From assembly GCA_030734395.1 (NCBI GenBank), contig JAUZTG010000017.1:496001-560000 (forward strand): a stretch of DNA of 64,000 nt. Reading direction: 5' to 3'. The DNA comes from Sarocladium kiliense. Lineage: Eukaryota > Ascomycota > Sordariomycetes > Hypocreales > Sarocladiaceae. A model generated the notes under the pieces. That model was given only the letters and a program-made list of their open reading frames with translations. It had not been told where the DNA came from and made no database searches. Every line of letters begins with the position of its first letter. Position 1 is the stretch's first letter. This document shows positions 38,202 through 50,063 of this stretch, piece by piece. A program made the translations under genes and the position numbers.

Positions 38202-39930
38202 GAAATGTTCACCCGTGAGTAGTACGGGCACATGATGCGTCGTTCCACTCGCAGAACAAACTGTGTTTCCTGTTCAGGGATCCAGGACTATGCATAGACC
38301 CATGATCGTCTCGCCTTAACAACCCAATCCGGCAACTCGGCCTCAGTGCCTCCATCCCAGGAATCACCTCATGATGTTCATGCGCACCGCTCCTCCCAGC
38401 CGCATCACTCCTGTACCCCAGATCAAGTCCCAGCGCCACAACACTCACCGTCGATCGATTTATATTACCCTTCAAGTGGCATGTAACCATTCCCAAGAGA
38501 AAAAGCCACCAATAACGCCATATCTCGGCATATTCCCATGAGCGCCGGGTTGGTGTTCTCCCCCACAATGCGAGGCTGATCGTTGCCCCGTTTAGGATGC
38601 GGTTGATGTTTCACCATCGGCCTGTCTCTGCGCGCATTTCATCCGGATGGCTACGATTGGGGCGGGAGCGCGAAATTGGGGTATCCATTTCGGGTTTATG
38701 CGTGGAGATGGAGTTACGGCAGATAGATGAGCTATTGTGGGCGGTTGCTTCAGTCGTCGTATGCTTTGCAGCAGATTGATGGTATGACTCGAGCAACGCT
38801 GAGGCTGCCTTTGAAGGGGTCAATGGAAGAGCTTCGAGTCCTTGTAGTCGCGAATCGTTGAGAGCTACAATGCTGAAGTCAATAGTTCCCTAGACCTGCT
38901 CAAGTTGAAACAGGGCAAAGTCTGGTTCATCAAGATCCAATACGATGTAGAGTGCCGCCATCAGCGGGTGACATCTCTGGGCAACGCTCAGCCAAGATCC
39001 TCGTTTGTCTGGCTCTGCTCCACATGCTACCCGAAGCCACATGGCCAAGTCGGCACTTGTAAATGAAGAGGCCACGGAGAATTGCGCGATGACATATTGG
39101 CGCAATGTACATGCTTCGGCCATTCGTGCGCCAGTTCCTTGCCTAAGTCTAAGGTTGTTGTTAGGCTATTCCCGTTGCCGATGGTTAACAAACCATCTAG
39201 CGTCAGGAACGGGAATACCCTTTGAGTAATGATCGAGGTCTGGGGATAGTGAAGTCGGCTGATTGTCAGTGTCATCTTTCAGCCGGTTTATCATTACCAT
39301 ACGTAGACGCGTCTCATGAGCGATGGGTCAGTCGCGCCCCAATCGCCGTCCTCATGGCCCGTATTCGGGCGAACACTGCATGTTGAACGGAACGTGCCTC
39401 CCGAGCGATGATCGTCATAAACACAAAGTGCAGCGCCGAACAGTCTTTGAAAATTCATGACGTGCTTTGGGAAAGAAACACTGCACCCGTTAAATGTCAA
39501 AACTTTGCTCAGATTGTCATCGAGAGCGACACATCGGGGCCACAGAAGAATATGGTGGGAGAAAGGACAGCTACAGACGAGCGTATCATGTCAGGCATTA
39601 GAACAAGACGGCATGAGCAAAATATGAGACAGAAGGATGTTGTGTTATTTTATGACAAGTCTCAGCAAGACCTTAAGAGTATCATGATCCGATGAAAAAC
39701 CTCCCAGTCCGACCCAGTCGGCTGTACAGATCCAAGTCATCCGCAGCTATATCCTTCTGCCTCAAATGCGCACCAAAAACAGCAAAGAAAAAGTTGCGGC
39801 TTTAGCCAGCCGCATCGTAGTAACCAAACCCTCCGTTGTTCCAAATTTAGGGGTCATGTACATCGTTTGATACAAAGCGTCCGAGTCCCAGTTAAGGGCT
39901 CTTGAGCTTTCTGTTTCCATTGACAGGAAT
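38202..39930. other. Intergenic region upstream of the xylanase gene
   Basis: 1.7 kb with only small, unrecognised frames on both strands. It contains the xylanase promoter and the 3' flank of the secreted protein gene at 39931-41658. Confidence 0.35.
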
Positions 39931-41658
39931 TTAACTGCACTGCTGGAGAACCACGGCGACAAGCTGTTGGTTACCGGCGGAAGGCCTGATGATCTGGTTC
40001 AGACCACTGCCACCAACAATACCGCCTCCGAGAAGCTGGGCAAGGTTACCACCACCAAGGAAGTTACCCAAGTTCAGGCCCTGTCCACCAACAAGTCCAC
40101 CAATACCTCCAGCGTTGCCGACGACAACAACGTTCTTACCACCGACAAGACGGTTGTTGGCACCACCAACAAGGCGGTTAGCACCTCCAAGGAGAGAAGG
40201 GTTGACACCACCGAGGATCTGGTTACGACGGATCTTGCGCTGGGCGGAACCGGCGTTGGCACGGCACTCATCGAGCTGCTGAGAGCACTGCTCGGTACCA
40301 CCGGCAAGCTCACCACCATTGACGGCGTTGAAGCACTGGTTGTTCTGGATGTCGCAAGAGCGGATCAGGGCAGCGGCCTCGTTGGTGAATGTGGCGCCGT
40401 TGACCTCGAAGGGACGGTCGGCATCACCGTTGTTCTGGACAGCAGGGGCAGCACCACCGAGAGCACCAGCGAAGGTCTGGAGGTTGCCACCGGCAGCGGC
40501 ACCGTCATCAGCGTTCTGGTTGTCATCGGCAGCTTCGTCGTCCTGGTTCTGATCCTCGTTGTTGGCGTCCTCAGCGGCCTCGGTCTCAGTGGCGGAAGCA
40601 ACAGCAGTGCCTTCAGCGGGAGTTGCAACGTCGCTCAAGACGGCAGAGGGGTACTGAGCCATGACAGCGGAGGTCTGGTCAGCACCGACAGTGACGGTAA
40701 CGAGAGAGCACTCGCCAGTGGCCTCGGCATCAGCGGCGGCAGTGGTAGAGACAACAATCTCGCACTCATCGGTAACAGCAGGGGTAGCGGCAGGAGTCTC
40801 GGCGGCGGGAGTCTCGACGGCACCGGCACCAGCATCAGGAGTAGCAACAGCGCCACCAGAGCCAGGAGCGAGCTGAGCAAGGTCAAACTCATCAGCGACA
40901 TCGGCAACGTCGAAGTCGGCAAGGTTGACGAGGTCAGTGGCGAAGATACCACCAGTACCAGTGAAGGTCTGCTCCACGTCGGCAACGGCAGAGGCAATTT
41001 CTTCCTCAGTGGCGTCGAGAACAAGGAGCTTCTCGGTGTAGATGCAGCCAAGCTCAAGGTCAACATCGTCGCAAGTGAAACCAGCGCCAGTGTTGTCGTT
41101 CACATCACCAGGAGGGAACGTGCCAGTGAGAAGGGCAAGGTTGGGGTCAGCGCCGAAGGAGGCGAGCTGGCGGGCGAGCTCAAGAGTAATGGCCTTGTTG
41201 ATGGCCAGAGCGTTGTCGGAGGCAGCATCCTGGTGAGAGATGAGAGCGCCAACCTCAGGGTTGACAGTAGGCTCATCGCACAGAACGCTGGCGACACCAA
41301 CACCACCGGTGTTACGCTCGATGGCCTGGAACATCAGCGCACCAGCCATACCACGGATGTCGCCGACAGCCTTCGCGTTGGTGAAGGCCTGGTCGGCGGT
41401 AGCCTGCTTAAGACAGTCAAAGTTGGTGACATCGCCGGCACCCTCCTGAGCAGCAGCGTTACCAAGAAGACCAAAGACGGCATCCTGGATGTTGAGGGTG
41501 TTCTCGAGCTTCATGAACTCATCGGCAATGCTGAGAACGATACCGTGAGACTGCTCCTGAGGGACTTGACGCTTGTGGATAGAGGAGCGCTTGGTGATGG
41601 GGTTAGCGGCAGCCAGGCCGAACACGGCACCAGCCGCGGTGATGGAGGAGAACTTCAT
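39931..41658 (-). CDS. Secreted Ala/Gly-rich protein with conserved RSCDIQ-Cys motif
   Basis: A single 575-codon reading frame without introns. The signal peptide (MKFSSITAAGAVFGLAAA) is followed by two dibasic KR sites at about residues 24 and 30. The N-terminal ~250 residues form a conserved globular part with few cysteines. The middle (about 280-410) is rich in Ala, Glu, Asp and Thr. Then comes FEVNGATFTNEAAALIRSCDIQNNQCFNAVN-like sequence (motif seen in many ascomycete surface proteins), a CSQQLDEC pair and a C-terminal Gly-rich tail with repeats of L/V-GG-A/K-N. It is likely exported and perhaps cell-wall associated. Codons TTA, CTA and TCA are absent from 39967 to the start, which points to strong bias and high expression. 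Function unknown. Confidence 0.85.
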   Translation of the reverse strand: MKFSSITAAGAVFGLAAANPITKRSSIHKRQVPQEQSHGIVLSIADEFMKLENTLNIQDAVFGLLGNAAAQEGAGDVTNFDCLKQATADQAFTNAKAVGDIRGMAGALMFQAIERNTGGVGVASVLCDEPTVNPEVGALISHQDAASDNALAINKAITLELARQLASFGADPNLALLTGTFPPGDVNDNTGAGFTCDDVDLELGCIYTEKLLVLDATEEEIASAVADVEQTFTGTGGIFATDLVNLADFDVADVADEFDLAQLAPGSGGAVATPDAGAGAVETPAAETPAATPAVTDECEIVVSTTAAADAEATGECSLVTVTVGADQTSAVMAQYPSAVLSDVATPAEGTAVASATETEAAEDANNEDQNQDDEAADDNQNADDGAAAGGNLQTFAGALGGAAPAVQNNGDADRPFEVNGATFTNEAAALIRSCDIQNNQCFNAVNGGELAGGTEQCSQQLDECRANAGSAQRKIRRNQILGGVNPSLLGGANRLVGGANNRLVGGKNVVVVGNAGGIGGLVGGQGLNLGNFLGGGNLAQLLGGGIVGGSGLNQIIRPSAGNQQLVAVVLQQCS

Positions 41659-44331
41659 ATTGAAGGTTTTTGGGGGTTTTTCGAGTTGAAAAGGTTGTTT
41701 AAAAATAGACTGAGCTAGCAGTCAAGTAAGGAGAGACGAAGAAGGCGAAAAAGTCGTGTGAAAAAAATAAACCCGGGTATCAAAAAATGGCTCGCCAAAG
41801 AATGGAAGAGTTCCCAGAACTCAGTGAAGAAAGAATGAAGAGAAGAAAGAAGAAGGGAAACCCAAAGGAAAGAGGTTCAGCGGTTGGTTGTGAGTGAAGA
41901 AGAGAGAGAGAGGAGGCAAACCCCAAACAGAGCAGTCGATGCATATTTAAGCATCAGAACATTGTGGACTTCGCTTCTGACATGAGACAACAAGCTTCAG
42001 CCGCCTGCTGGAAACAAGGGACCACAATCTCCGTCATCGCGACAAATGTTCAGATCGTCGTCACAGGGATCAGGTGGCAGCAGTCATAAGCAAGGCGACG
42101 ACGACGCCTGGACCCCAGCCTTGTCTAGGCGCAAAACAAAAAATCCGGTTCGGCAAGGTATAGCATAGCAGGGGGTTCCTCTCGATCCTAGGAACTATGG
42201 AGCGCCTCAGCCGTGTGCTTTGATCACCTAGGGTCTGGAAGCAGTGTCTTCCGAGCGACAAGGCCCAGCTGATGGGACGAATGACAGGCGGCACAGAAGC
42301 ATTGAGCAGCAGGCTCCTCCACAGTTCGAAGCGAACGCCATGGTGGAAGAGGGTCGAGTTTTGGAGAACGTGTGAGGTAGGAAGATCAAACGTCTGAAGA
42401 TGCGAAGCCGAGCGGCATGTGAGACGCGAGACGTGGACAGGGGTCCCAGCTTCATGCCTGGGCAACGGACGAGGAGCCCTGCGACAAGCGACAACTGGGG
42501 CCACCACCAGCGGGACGGACGCTAAAGAAATTAAGAATGGGCCAATGGTGATGCGTGAGGCGGCAGAGGGATTGCCGCTTTGAGCGAACGGGCCAAGGTA
42601 TCGTGACTAGCCAGGGGGGTTTGGCTTGGGAGGGGGCCGTTGAGACTTGGTGGTTTCAGGCTTTGGTGATGGAGCTGGGATGCTGGGAGAGCCTTGATCC
42701 AGGATCAGAGACGGGACGATTGGTTTGATTATGGTGAGTTAGGCGTCTCGGTGGAGGAATTGGCGATGGGTTCGGTGGAGATGGTGATGAGTTTGTTGAC
42801 CAGGGCTGCTGGAGAGGATGCGAGCGAGGTGAGGATCCATGGCTGAAGGCCCTTGAGAGCGTTTCAAAGGTGACCTCACGCAGTGTCAGAACATAGTCAT
42901 ACGTGTCTGTCGACGGATTCTGGGATCTCACTCACCGTTTAAGCATCATCATGATTGACGGCCCGACTTTCCGTGGCTCTTGAGACGCGAGGCTTGAGCG
43001 ACGTCAATCATGTGACCGACTCGACCGAAGCGTACATAGGCCGGACATCAGGTGCTTCCAGAATGTCTCCGGACCTTACTCACAATTCTGCTATAGCTGT
43101 CTACTGCACTGTCGTAAGCGTAATGTCATGCTTCTTCAAGGTTTGAGCGCGTCAAAACCTAGTCAAGGCGCGGATGGGCTCCTACCCGCGACCCCAGACT
43201 CGGGTCTATTCTTGGCTTTGGCTGTGCCCAAACAAAGCTTAAGTTGTTTGATCCTCGGTCGATGAGGTGTCGAGAAAATGTTCCATCCAGGAAATCGTAT
43301 GTGCTGCGACAGAATTGTGTCACATCGTGACTTTGTGTGCTGGGTGTTCCTTTTGGGTTGGTCAATCTTCCCACATTGGAAGTACATGGGCAGACCGATT
43401 GGGTGTCTTTAGCTGCACGCCTTGATTCTTTCTGATCTGGAATCGCTTTGTTGCTGCTTTCGGTCTTGCCGATCAATGTGAGCCAGAATTAGTAGTTTGT
43501 CAGCAAATAAGGCATTGCGGTTGGTTGTTTGTGTGCTATTCTCTCACCATGGCGAAGCTCAGTCCCCGTATCATGACGCATGTTCAGATCAGGCCCGGGC
43601 CAACGGTTCAAGCCCCTTTGATTGTGCTCTGAGGCTCAAGTGATATATTTCAAGCATTCGTCGTGCGGGGAGACTTCCGGATGGCTTGCATGTGTGCGCA
43701 GGAGCGGTGTGCTGCGTGCCAACCTGCAGTGTGCATGTTCCCGTGAATGAGGCCCAAACGCGATCGAATGCAGGCCCAACACGGTATGGCGAGATCCCTC
43801 ATTGTGAGATACTGCGAACATCAGATTTTCAGGTCAAATATCACGACCAGAGTCATTCATTCTATATCTAGGGGTGGCTGAAGCGCCGGTTGTAGCCGCG
43901 ATGAATCACGACCACTATCTCACTGTAGCTCAGCGAGGCGTCACAGCATGCACGATTCCCAACACACGACCAGTATACCGAAATGAAGAGATTCTCAGCT
44001 TCTTTTTTCCTTCTGTGCATGTGACCATGTTTGTCACCGTCAATATTGTCGTTCTGCAGCTGCAGACAGCCGTTCAAGGCAGCCTACTGGCAACTGGCAA
44101 CTGATGCCCTCTCCCAGCCACATGCGTTCACGGCATCACCGTCATTCACTCCCTCAACCTCACCACTACAAACATCTTGCTCGAAGGCAAAGTGGTCGAA
44201 TTCAACTCTCTGATCTTGCTTTTCCTTCTTTTTTACTGAGTCAGACCCAGCCTCATTGAACATCAGACAGTCATCCTGCTCCTTGGCTCAAAGCACAAAT
44301 CACGAACCACCTCATCAGCTGAGCTGCAAAC
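41659..44331. promoter_or_regulatory. Divergent intergenic region, 2.7 kb
   Basis: Next to the secreted-protein gene, the minus strand is strongly CT-rich (41,700-41,920) with a TATA-like TTAAATA near 41,945, as expected for a highly expressed gene with a leader of about 250 nt. The rest contains only short frames (longest about 145 codons at 42070-42507) with no recognisable protein. The last 150 bp before 44332 are CT-rich and probably hold the start site of the RRM gene. Confidence 0.45.
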
Positions 44332-46008
44332 ATGGCATCCATAAGGGTTGAGCCAGATCGAGACCACAGCCAGAAGTCTCCATCCAATCGGAATGTTGCT
44401 TCTGCTGCTGCTGATCAGAAGTCCACCTTGACGTTCGACGGTGACCTTTTCAATCCATCACTCTGGAACCCCATTCCCAGCGTTTACTTCAACTCTTCTC
44501 AGACGCCCGGTATCAGAGCTCAGCAGCATGAGAATAACTCGTCAAACACTCATGGTCTGAACGCGTATACTGGTTCTCAAAGTCTTCTGAAGGAACTTCC
44601 TCATCTTGCCCAGCAGGAAATCCCTCGCCTTGCCATCAACAACCCGTCTCCCATTGACCTAGTCAATGTGCCGGTAATCAACGCTGCAGAGATGAGCAGC
44701 AAGGTCATACCTCCAGATACTACCAGCAGCATGAATGTCACAAGACCTCATCAGTGCAACAACCATGGATTTCAGCTTCTCCGTGCTGGTGGCTTCCTGC
44801 CGCCTGCCACTTCTAGCACAGACAGCGGACTCTTGACTCCAAACACCACTCCTTCAACTGGTGGCCATCGGTGGACACCACCCTCAGCTTTGGACTCTAC
44901 CAGATCTGGCTCTTCTGGAAGCTTGCCCCAGATGCGACCTCGGATGAGCAGCTCCCCGACTGATGGGTTCACGCCGAGCACCTATGCCACCCAGAGCCCC
45001 TGGAATGACTCCATTGTCAAGTCCCAGGCCCATCCGCTCGAACACCAGGTCTCTCCCTGTCCAGACCAAGCTGTTCGAAGCAACAATTCCTTCACCGGAT
45101 CAAATGCCGGTTTCAGTACTCAGACTGAGAGACAGCTGTTCAAGTCCAATGACAGTCTCTACATCAACCTGGACGACCAGCAAGCCGCCACGCCGAGCCG
45201 AAGCCTCGGCTTCCGTCCCATGGACGCCCTTCTCCCAACATCCCATCATCAGCAAACCCCTTCGATCAAATTCCCTTTTGACACCCCTTTCAACCCTTTC
45301 CAACCTAGAGATCTTCCCTCTTTCTCCTCCCGCTACTGCGGCAAACACGTCGACTCCAACGCATCAGCCGACCACCTTCTTCCAGAGCAGAACTGTGCCC
45401 TTTGGCTGACCAACTTGCCTCCAACAATCACCTACACTCAACTTCTCGCGTCAATCCGCCATTGCGGTCGCATCTGGTGCACATATATCAACGAGCCGAA
45501 CCATCGTGAGCACGTCACCGCTGCGGCAAAGGTCGTCTTCTTCTCTCCCCGTGCCGCCACAGCGTACTTCAACATGTCTCGGGCCGATATTCCCGGATAC
45601 AGTGCTTTCAGAATCAACCCCTTCGTCATTCAAGGGTACCAGGTCAAGGTCGCTCACAACAGGATCAAATACCCTGAGAAGCCTTGTGCGCAGGGAGAGT
45701 CGCGGGTTCTCATCGTGACAGGCCACCCCCGCTTCGTCAACGGATCGTCGCTCTACGCATTCTTCCACAAGCGGTTCATCTTTCAGATCGATAGGGTTCG
45801 AGAGCTGGTGCAGACTGTCAACCGCGCGGTGGTGGAGTTCAGCTTCGGAAGTTACCGTTGCCAGGCGCAGATGGGGGTGATGGCGCTGGAGAAGGACCGC
45901 CCTGCTGGGTTTGAGAAGGTCGAGTATGGAGAAGATCCTTGTGAGGCTGGCGAGACATACTCGTCGTACAAGATTGCGATGGAACGGGTCCAAGGCATTG
46001 GACTCTGA
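44332..46008 (+). CDS. RRM-type RNA-binding domain protein
   Basis: An uninterrupted frame of 558 aa beginning MASIRVEPDRDH. Residues 1-340 are Ser/Thr/Pro/Gln-rich and probably disordered. A single RRM-like fold covers about 350-445: CALWLTNLPPTITYTQLLASI as RNP2 plus helix 1, then GRIWCTYINEP and AAAKVVFFSPRAATAYF as RNP1 plus helix 2. A further conserved region follows (SRVLIVTGHPRFVNGSSLYAFFHKRF), which may be a second degenerate RRM. RNA binding is likely but the targets are unknown. The ATG at 44332 has a good context (AAAC) after a CT-rich leader. Confidence 0.85.
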   Translation: MASIRVEPDRDHSQKSPSNRNVASAAADQKSTLTFDGDLFNPSLWNPIPSVYFNSSQTPGIRAQQHENNSSNTHGLNAYTGSQSLLKELPHLAQQEIPRLAINNPSPIDLVNVPVINAAEMSSKVIPPDTTSSMNVTRPHQCNNHGFQLLRAGGFLPPATSSTDSGLLTPNTTPSTGGHRWTPPSALDSTRSGSSGSLPQMRPRMSSSPTDGFTPSTYATQSPWNDSIVKSQAHPLEHQVSPCPDQAVRSNNSFTGSNAGFSTQTERQLFKSNDSLYINLDDQQAATPSRSLGFRPMDALLPTSHHQQTPSIKFPFDTPFNPFQPRDLPSFSSRYCGKHVDSNASADHLLPEQNCALWLTNLPPTITYTQLLASIRHCGRIWCTYINEPNHREHVTAAAKVVFFSPRAATAYFNMSRADIPGYSAFRINPFVIQGYQVKVAHNRIKYPEKPCAQGESRVLIVTGHPRFVNGSSLYAFFHKRFIFQIDRVRELVQTVNRAVVEFSFGSYRCQAQMGVMALEKDRPAGFEKVEYGEDPCEAGETYSSYKIAMERVQGIGL

Positions 46009-46659
46009 GGTGTTGGACTCGCGTTGCTGGCGATGCCCACGCCACTTTGATCATGATGATCGAGACGGCCACCGACTTAAGTAGGGTAGAGAAGGAGCAC
46101 ATCTCGAGGACTCGGCGTTTTTTATTTGAGACTATGGCAAACACGGCAGGTCATGAGAAGGATGTCTGTTTTTGAACGGTTTGTTTGTCCCCTTCAGGGA
46201 AATGGCGTTGGGGCACAAGGGTACACGACCATAGAGTCCAAGCATGATGATTGATTGGCATCTCAGTTTGATGCCTGTGCAAAACATGGAGGAGATTATG
46301 CTGATGGCGATGGCAATTATGATGATGAAGGTTGGTTTATGAGTCAGGGAGTCGGACTTTTGTTGTAACGCCACCTTTGGGTCGGTACGCAGTAGTGAGA
46401 CGCGTCCTGGATAAGTGTGCACGGTTCACGACGCTTATGAAAATGTTTCGGAACGCGATAGTGTTGAATGAGATCATGAAGGTCATGTATTGAACAATGG
46501 ATCACATGGTTTCACGAGGCGGTTGGTCTCATTCAGATCAATTAAATTAACCAAGCCACTTGATCCATGACACCCTTATCCAACAAGAGCATGCGCAACC
46601 AAAAGACGCTGAACATTCTCAATAAAATCCTCTTCATCATCAATATATCATCGCGATCA
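46009..46659. other. Convergent intergenic region
   Basis: 650 bp between the 3' ends of the RRM gene and the gene at 46660. No gene or RNA recognised. Several TGATGA-like stretches occur, but no complete box C/D arrangement could be defended. Confidence 0.35.
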
Positions 46660-47586
46660 TCATCTGCGCGTTCTCTCACGTCTCGCACCCACCTGCACAT
46701 CCAAAGGTGGCACCGCATTCACCACCTCAGTTGCCACCCTCCTCACCACTTCCGCCCACTCCCTCACCTTCTCCGGCACCTGCCTTCCCTCAACCCTCGC
46801 CTTCTCAATCAACCTCCTAATCTCCTCCGGCGCATTCTTAAGCAAGTCGAGGGGAATCGACTGGGGCGAACTGTTCGCGATGACCTCTGCTAGGCGTCGA
46901 CGAGCTCGGCGGATGGGCTCGGGGATGCTGTTGGTGAGGTTGATGAGAGTCTCCGTTGAACTCCCCGTGCCTTCGAAAGGATAGTTCTCTTGTGGCGTGC
47001 TGCGGGGAAGAAAAAAGCCGTCCCAGTCGAGGCGTTGGGAGGACCAGTTGAGGTCTTCGTCGTGGGAGTAAATGTTCTCCACGCCGTCATCATCAAAGAC
47101 GAGGCTCTGGGTTGGTTTTTCTAACGACTCGGGGCTCTCTGGTATCCTTCGGTCACTTTGAAGGACTGGTTTATCCTCTCGGGCCGTGATTCTTGATTCT
47201 GGTGCCTTCTTGTTGTGCACCAGGGAAGGCACCCCTGAGCAGCTGGTGAGGCTTCCACCTTCTTCAAGATCAGAAGAAAGGCTGCTTTCCGATCTCGCAT
47301 ATGAGACCCTCTTCTTTTCTTCCCTGGATGACTGATCCTTCGATCCGTCAAAGAGTGGGTGTGCCTTCCGAGTTGTCTCCTGCACTGGTGATGAGGACCG
47401 GGGACGATGGTCTCGAGAGGATGTGGGTTCCTGATCAGACGAATCCCGCTTCATCAATTCGTCTGGACTTGAACAGGACTCAATCTCCAGATCGTCAAGC
47501 ATGTCATCCGGCTCGCTAGGTTTCTTGTCGAAAGTGGTCCAGCATCGCTGAGCGCGGGTCCTTTTCCCAGCAGGATTCGAAGACAT
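46660..47586 (-). CDS. Hypothetical protein, charged and Ser-rich
   Basis: An intronless frame of 308 aa, starting MSSNPAGKRTRAQRCW. The first 200 residues are rich in Ser, Glu, Asp and Arg and look disordered, with possible nuclear-localisation stretches (GKRTRAQR). The C-terminal ~90 residues form an amphipathic helical region (ETLINLTNSIPEPIRRARRRL, EEIRRLIEKARVEGRQVPEK) and end in a basic tail. I do not recognise the family. It is divergent from the gene at 48188 across 600 bp. Confidence 0.65.
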   Translation of the reverse strand: MSSNPAGKRTRAQRCWTTFDKKPSEPDDMLDDLEIESCSSPDELMKRDSSDQEPTSSRDHRPRSSSPVQETTRKAHPLFDGSKDQSSREEKKRVSYARSESSLSSDLEEGGSLTSCSGVPSLVHNKKAPESRITAREDKPVLQSDRRIPESPESLEKPTQSLVFDDDGVENIYSHDEDLNWSSQRLDWDGFFLPRSTPQENYPFEGTGSSTETLINLTNSIPEPIRRARRRLAEVIANSSPQSIPLDLLKNAPEEIRRLIEKARVEGRQVPEKVREWAEVVRRVATEVVNAVPPLDVQVGARRERTRR

Positions 47587-48187
47587 GTTGATGATTCTAT
47601 TATTGACGAAACAACCTAGAGGGATGACTACTAGATAGTTGGATAATGGATCCAGCTCACTTTATGACTTGTTTCTGATGGAAGAGGAAGCAATCAGTGT
47701 GGTGTGGTGAACAGAGCGACAGAGTGAATCAGACTCGACAGCCATGCTAGCTACCAGTGACTGAATGCCGGCGTTGCACAACACTCTGAACATTGGCACG
47801 GAGCAAGTATTGTCCAAGTGGTGGCATTTGCTCGGAGCTATTCCTCAGTCAACCCAATTCTGTAATGTCAAAGTAGTAGCTTTCACCTATGTGTTTGCTG
47901 TGGCCCACCTATCTCAAAAGTCCAAAGTATCGTGAGTTCAAGGCATTTTGACTCGGCGCTCCCTTCCTCTCATGACACTCAATCTGGTCTTCCTTCCGTT
48001 CTCCGAAAACATAGTTTCAAGTCTGGCCTGCATCTCCGAACACGGCTTTAAGATGCTGGCCTTCCTTCCGACATGGTCCTTCCAACATGGTGTCCGTTCT
48101 GCCTTCCTTGTCCTCATCACAGCCCATACCATCCATCGAGGAGCACAGCCCTCACAACGAAGACCAAATCACACGTCAATAGCCAAC
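47587..48187. promoter_or_regulatory. Divergent promoter region
   Basis: 600 bp between two start codons facing away from each other. Upstream ATGs on the + strand in frame with the next gene (at 47971 and 48052) would add unlikely residues. No clear TATA box. Confidence 0.35.
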
Positions 48188-50063
48188 ATGACCCTCGTGA
48201 CTGGCGCAGTGCCAGTCTCGTCCTCGAAAAATCATTTCGAAAACATTACCGACAATATCTTTGCCAGTAATGATATTCCCCCCATCGGGAACGAGGACAT
48301 TGCCTCCATTCGCCAGACCGACTACCAAACAGAATCCGAGCGCTACGGGAAGGTCCTAAGAGCCATTGAAGATGACCAAGGTTATCAACGAAAGACAGCC
48401 AATGCACTTGAAATCAGCCAATGGAACGTCAAGCGCTCCGAGACTGGAGCAAACCCCAGTGTCGGGAAGCACGGTGTTGAGAAGCTTCTGGCTACTATAA
48501 ACAGAGCCGAGGCCTTTGCCAGAGTCAGAAAGGCAAATTCCAGCCCGCGTGTGTCATCGGCATTGCGTCGGACTCGAGCCAGGCGTCGTGATTCCTCTAC
48601 AAATGAGTGGTACTTTGGACACAAGCCGGGTAGCTTTGTCTTCACCTACAAGGAACTCGCTTCTCCCCTGAACAATTACGTCCAATTCTTGACCTGTGGT
48701 CCCCTGTGTTCATCTGGACGAACGATGAATGACTGGGAGACCGACAAGAGGCTTGAGCGCACCCTCCTCGGAGGCATAATCTTCGTCGGCACTGTTCCCC
48801 GGTCGCATAGAGAGTACAGGGATCGGGCTCGAGAGATCCTTCCACTCGTTCTCCAAAAGATCGCATGGGAGTTCTCACTGAATCTCCACGAAGAGTTGCC
48901 TGAAAGCGCCGCCACACAGATGCTCACACGCAGAGCCGCTGACCAGCAGCTCGATTTAACTGATGCGGCGAAGGTGGAGAGCCTTGCCATCAACCTACTC
49001 ATCGAGGGCGGCGAAATAGACACATTTGGAATGCTTATTGCCCGGAGCAAGCTTCGCTCTGTCAGCATCCTTTGCGAATATGTGTGGTTGGCTCACCAGC
49101 TTCAATGTGGAGAGGGCCGAAGGGTGCCCAGAGGCATGAATGAGGTCTGCAAGGCCATCGCTTTTGGCTGTGAAATGTCGGCGCAAGAATTGATCGACAT
49201 GCACAACAAAAATTTGATGAGAGAGGCGCATTGGACTCTCTGTGATATGACGAAATATGACAAGATTGCCATCTTCAAGAACCAGACTGGAGAGGTAACC
49301 TCTCGGACGTTCTTTACTGTATCCTCTCCAGCACCTATGGCCACTGCAGCATCCAAACACCCCCTCTCTGCTGCACACTACACTCTTAACTACCCTTACA
49401 CTCACCACTGGAAAGAAGATGCTTATTTGTCGCTTCTTTTCTCCCCTCACGTCGTTCTTCATCTCATCACGCTCCACCACGCACTTACACCGGGGCTCGG
49501 CACCACATTTCTCCGCCCCTCCCAAATCGCGTCCACCTCCATCCAGACCAAACTCGCTAACACAAATTCTTTGGCAGGCCATCACCTCCTTCTATAACGA
49601 CCCCGTCTTCCGCGACCACCCTTACCACCCGTCGCAACTCGACGACACCGACGACTTCTCCGAGCTCCTGTCCCAGCGCGATAACTTCGCGTTCTTTAAG
49701 CTCAATCGCGAGGTCGCTCTTCGCTCCAAGGAGGCCCGTGAGAACAAAAGGGCAAACAGCCAAGGGTTCTTTCAGCACCCTGAGAACCCCTTCGTTCCAA
49801 CGCAGGTCACTTCCGCTGTGCCTCAGAACGTTCCCAATTTCCAATTGGCGCCACAGGTTCAGCAGCAGCCGTTCCCGTATCAGCCGTTCCCGTATCAGCA
49901 ACCGGCGCCATGCTTTCCTCCCTACGTTTCCGCGGCGCCCTGGCCAGCGCTCGCACCACAACCACAATTGCGCCCCTTCCAGCAACAACCTCCCTCCTAT
50001 CCTCACTTTCAACCCGCCTTTTCTCATCAACAACAGCCCTTCTGGCCCGCAAGGCCCCAATGA
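48188..50063 (+). CDS. Hypothetical protein with Pro/Gln/aromatic-rich tail
   Basis: Exons are 48188-49294 and 49578-50063, joined in phase 0, encoding 530 aa. The first exon encodes a globular-looking part with RRTRARRRDSSTNEWYFG, LLGGIIFVGTVPRSHREYRDRA and several helices; I do not recognise the family. The second exon encodes ITSFYNDPVFRDHPYHPSQL followed by a charged helix and a tail rich in Pro, Gln, Phe and Tyr, of prion-like composition. The intron (GTAACC...GGCAG) is 283 bp, long for this region, and could hide a further small exon. The last 154 nt overlap the start of the mL40 gene in another frame. The tail is therefore the least certain part. Confidence 0.6.
49866..49895 (+). repeat. 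15-bp tandem duplication
   Basis: Two perfect copies of CAGCCGTTCCCGTAT in a row. They encode QPFPYQPFPY in the tail of the protein starting at 48188 and lie just before the mL40 start codon at 49910. Confidence 0.9.

Noticed and set aside
39967..41718. 583-codon frame on the + strand
   Set aside because: Exact antisense of a gene with signal peptide and conserved motifs; explained by codon bias, and its start is not ATG.
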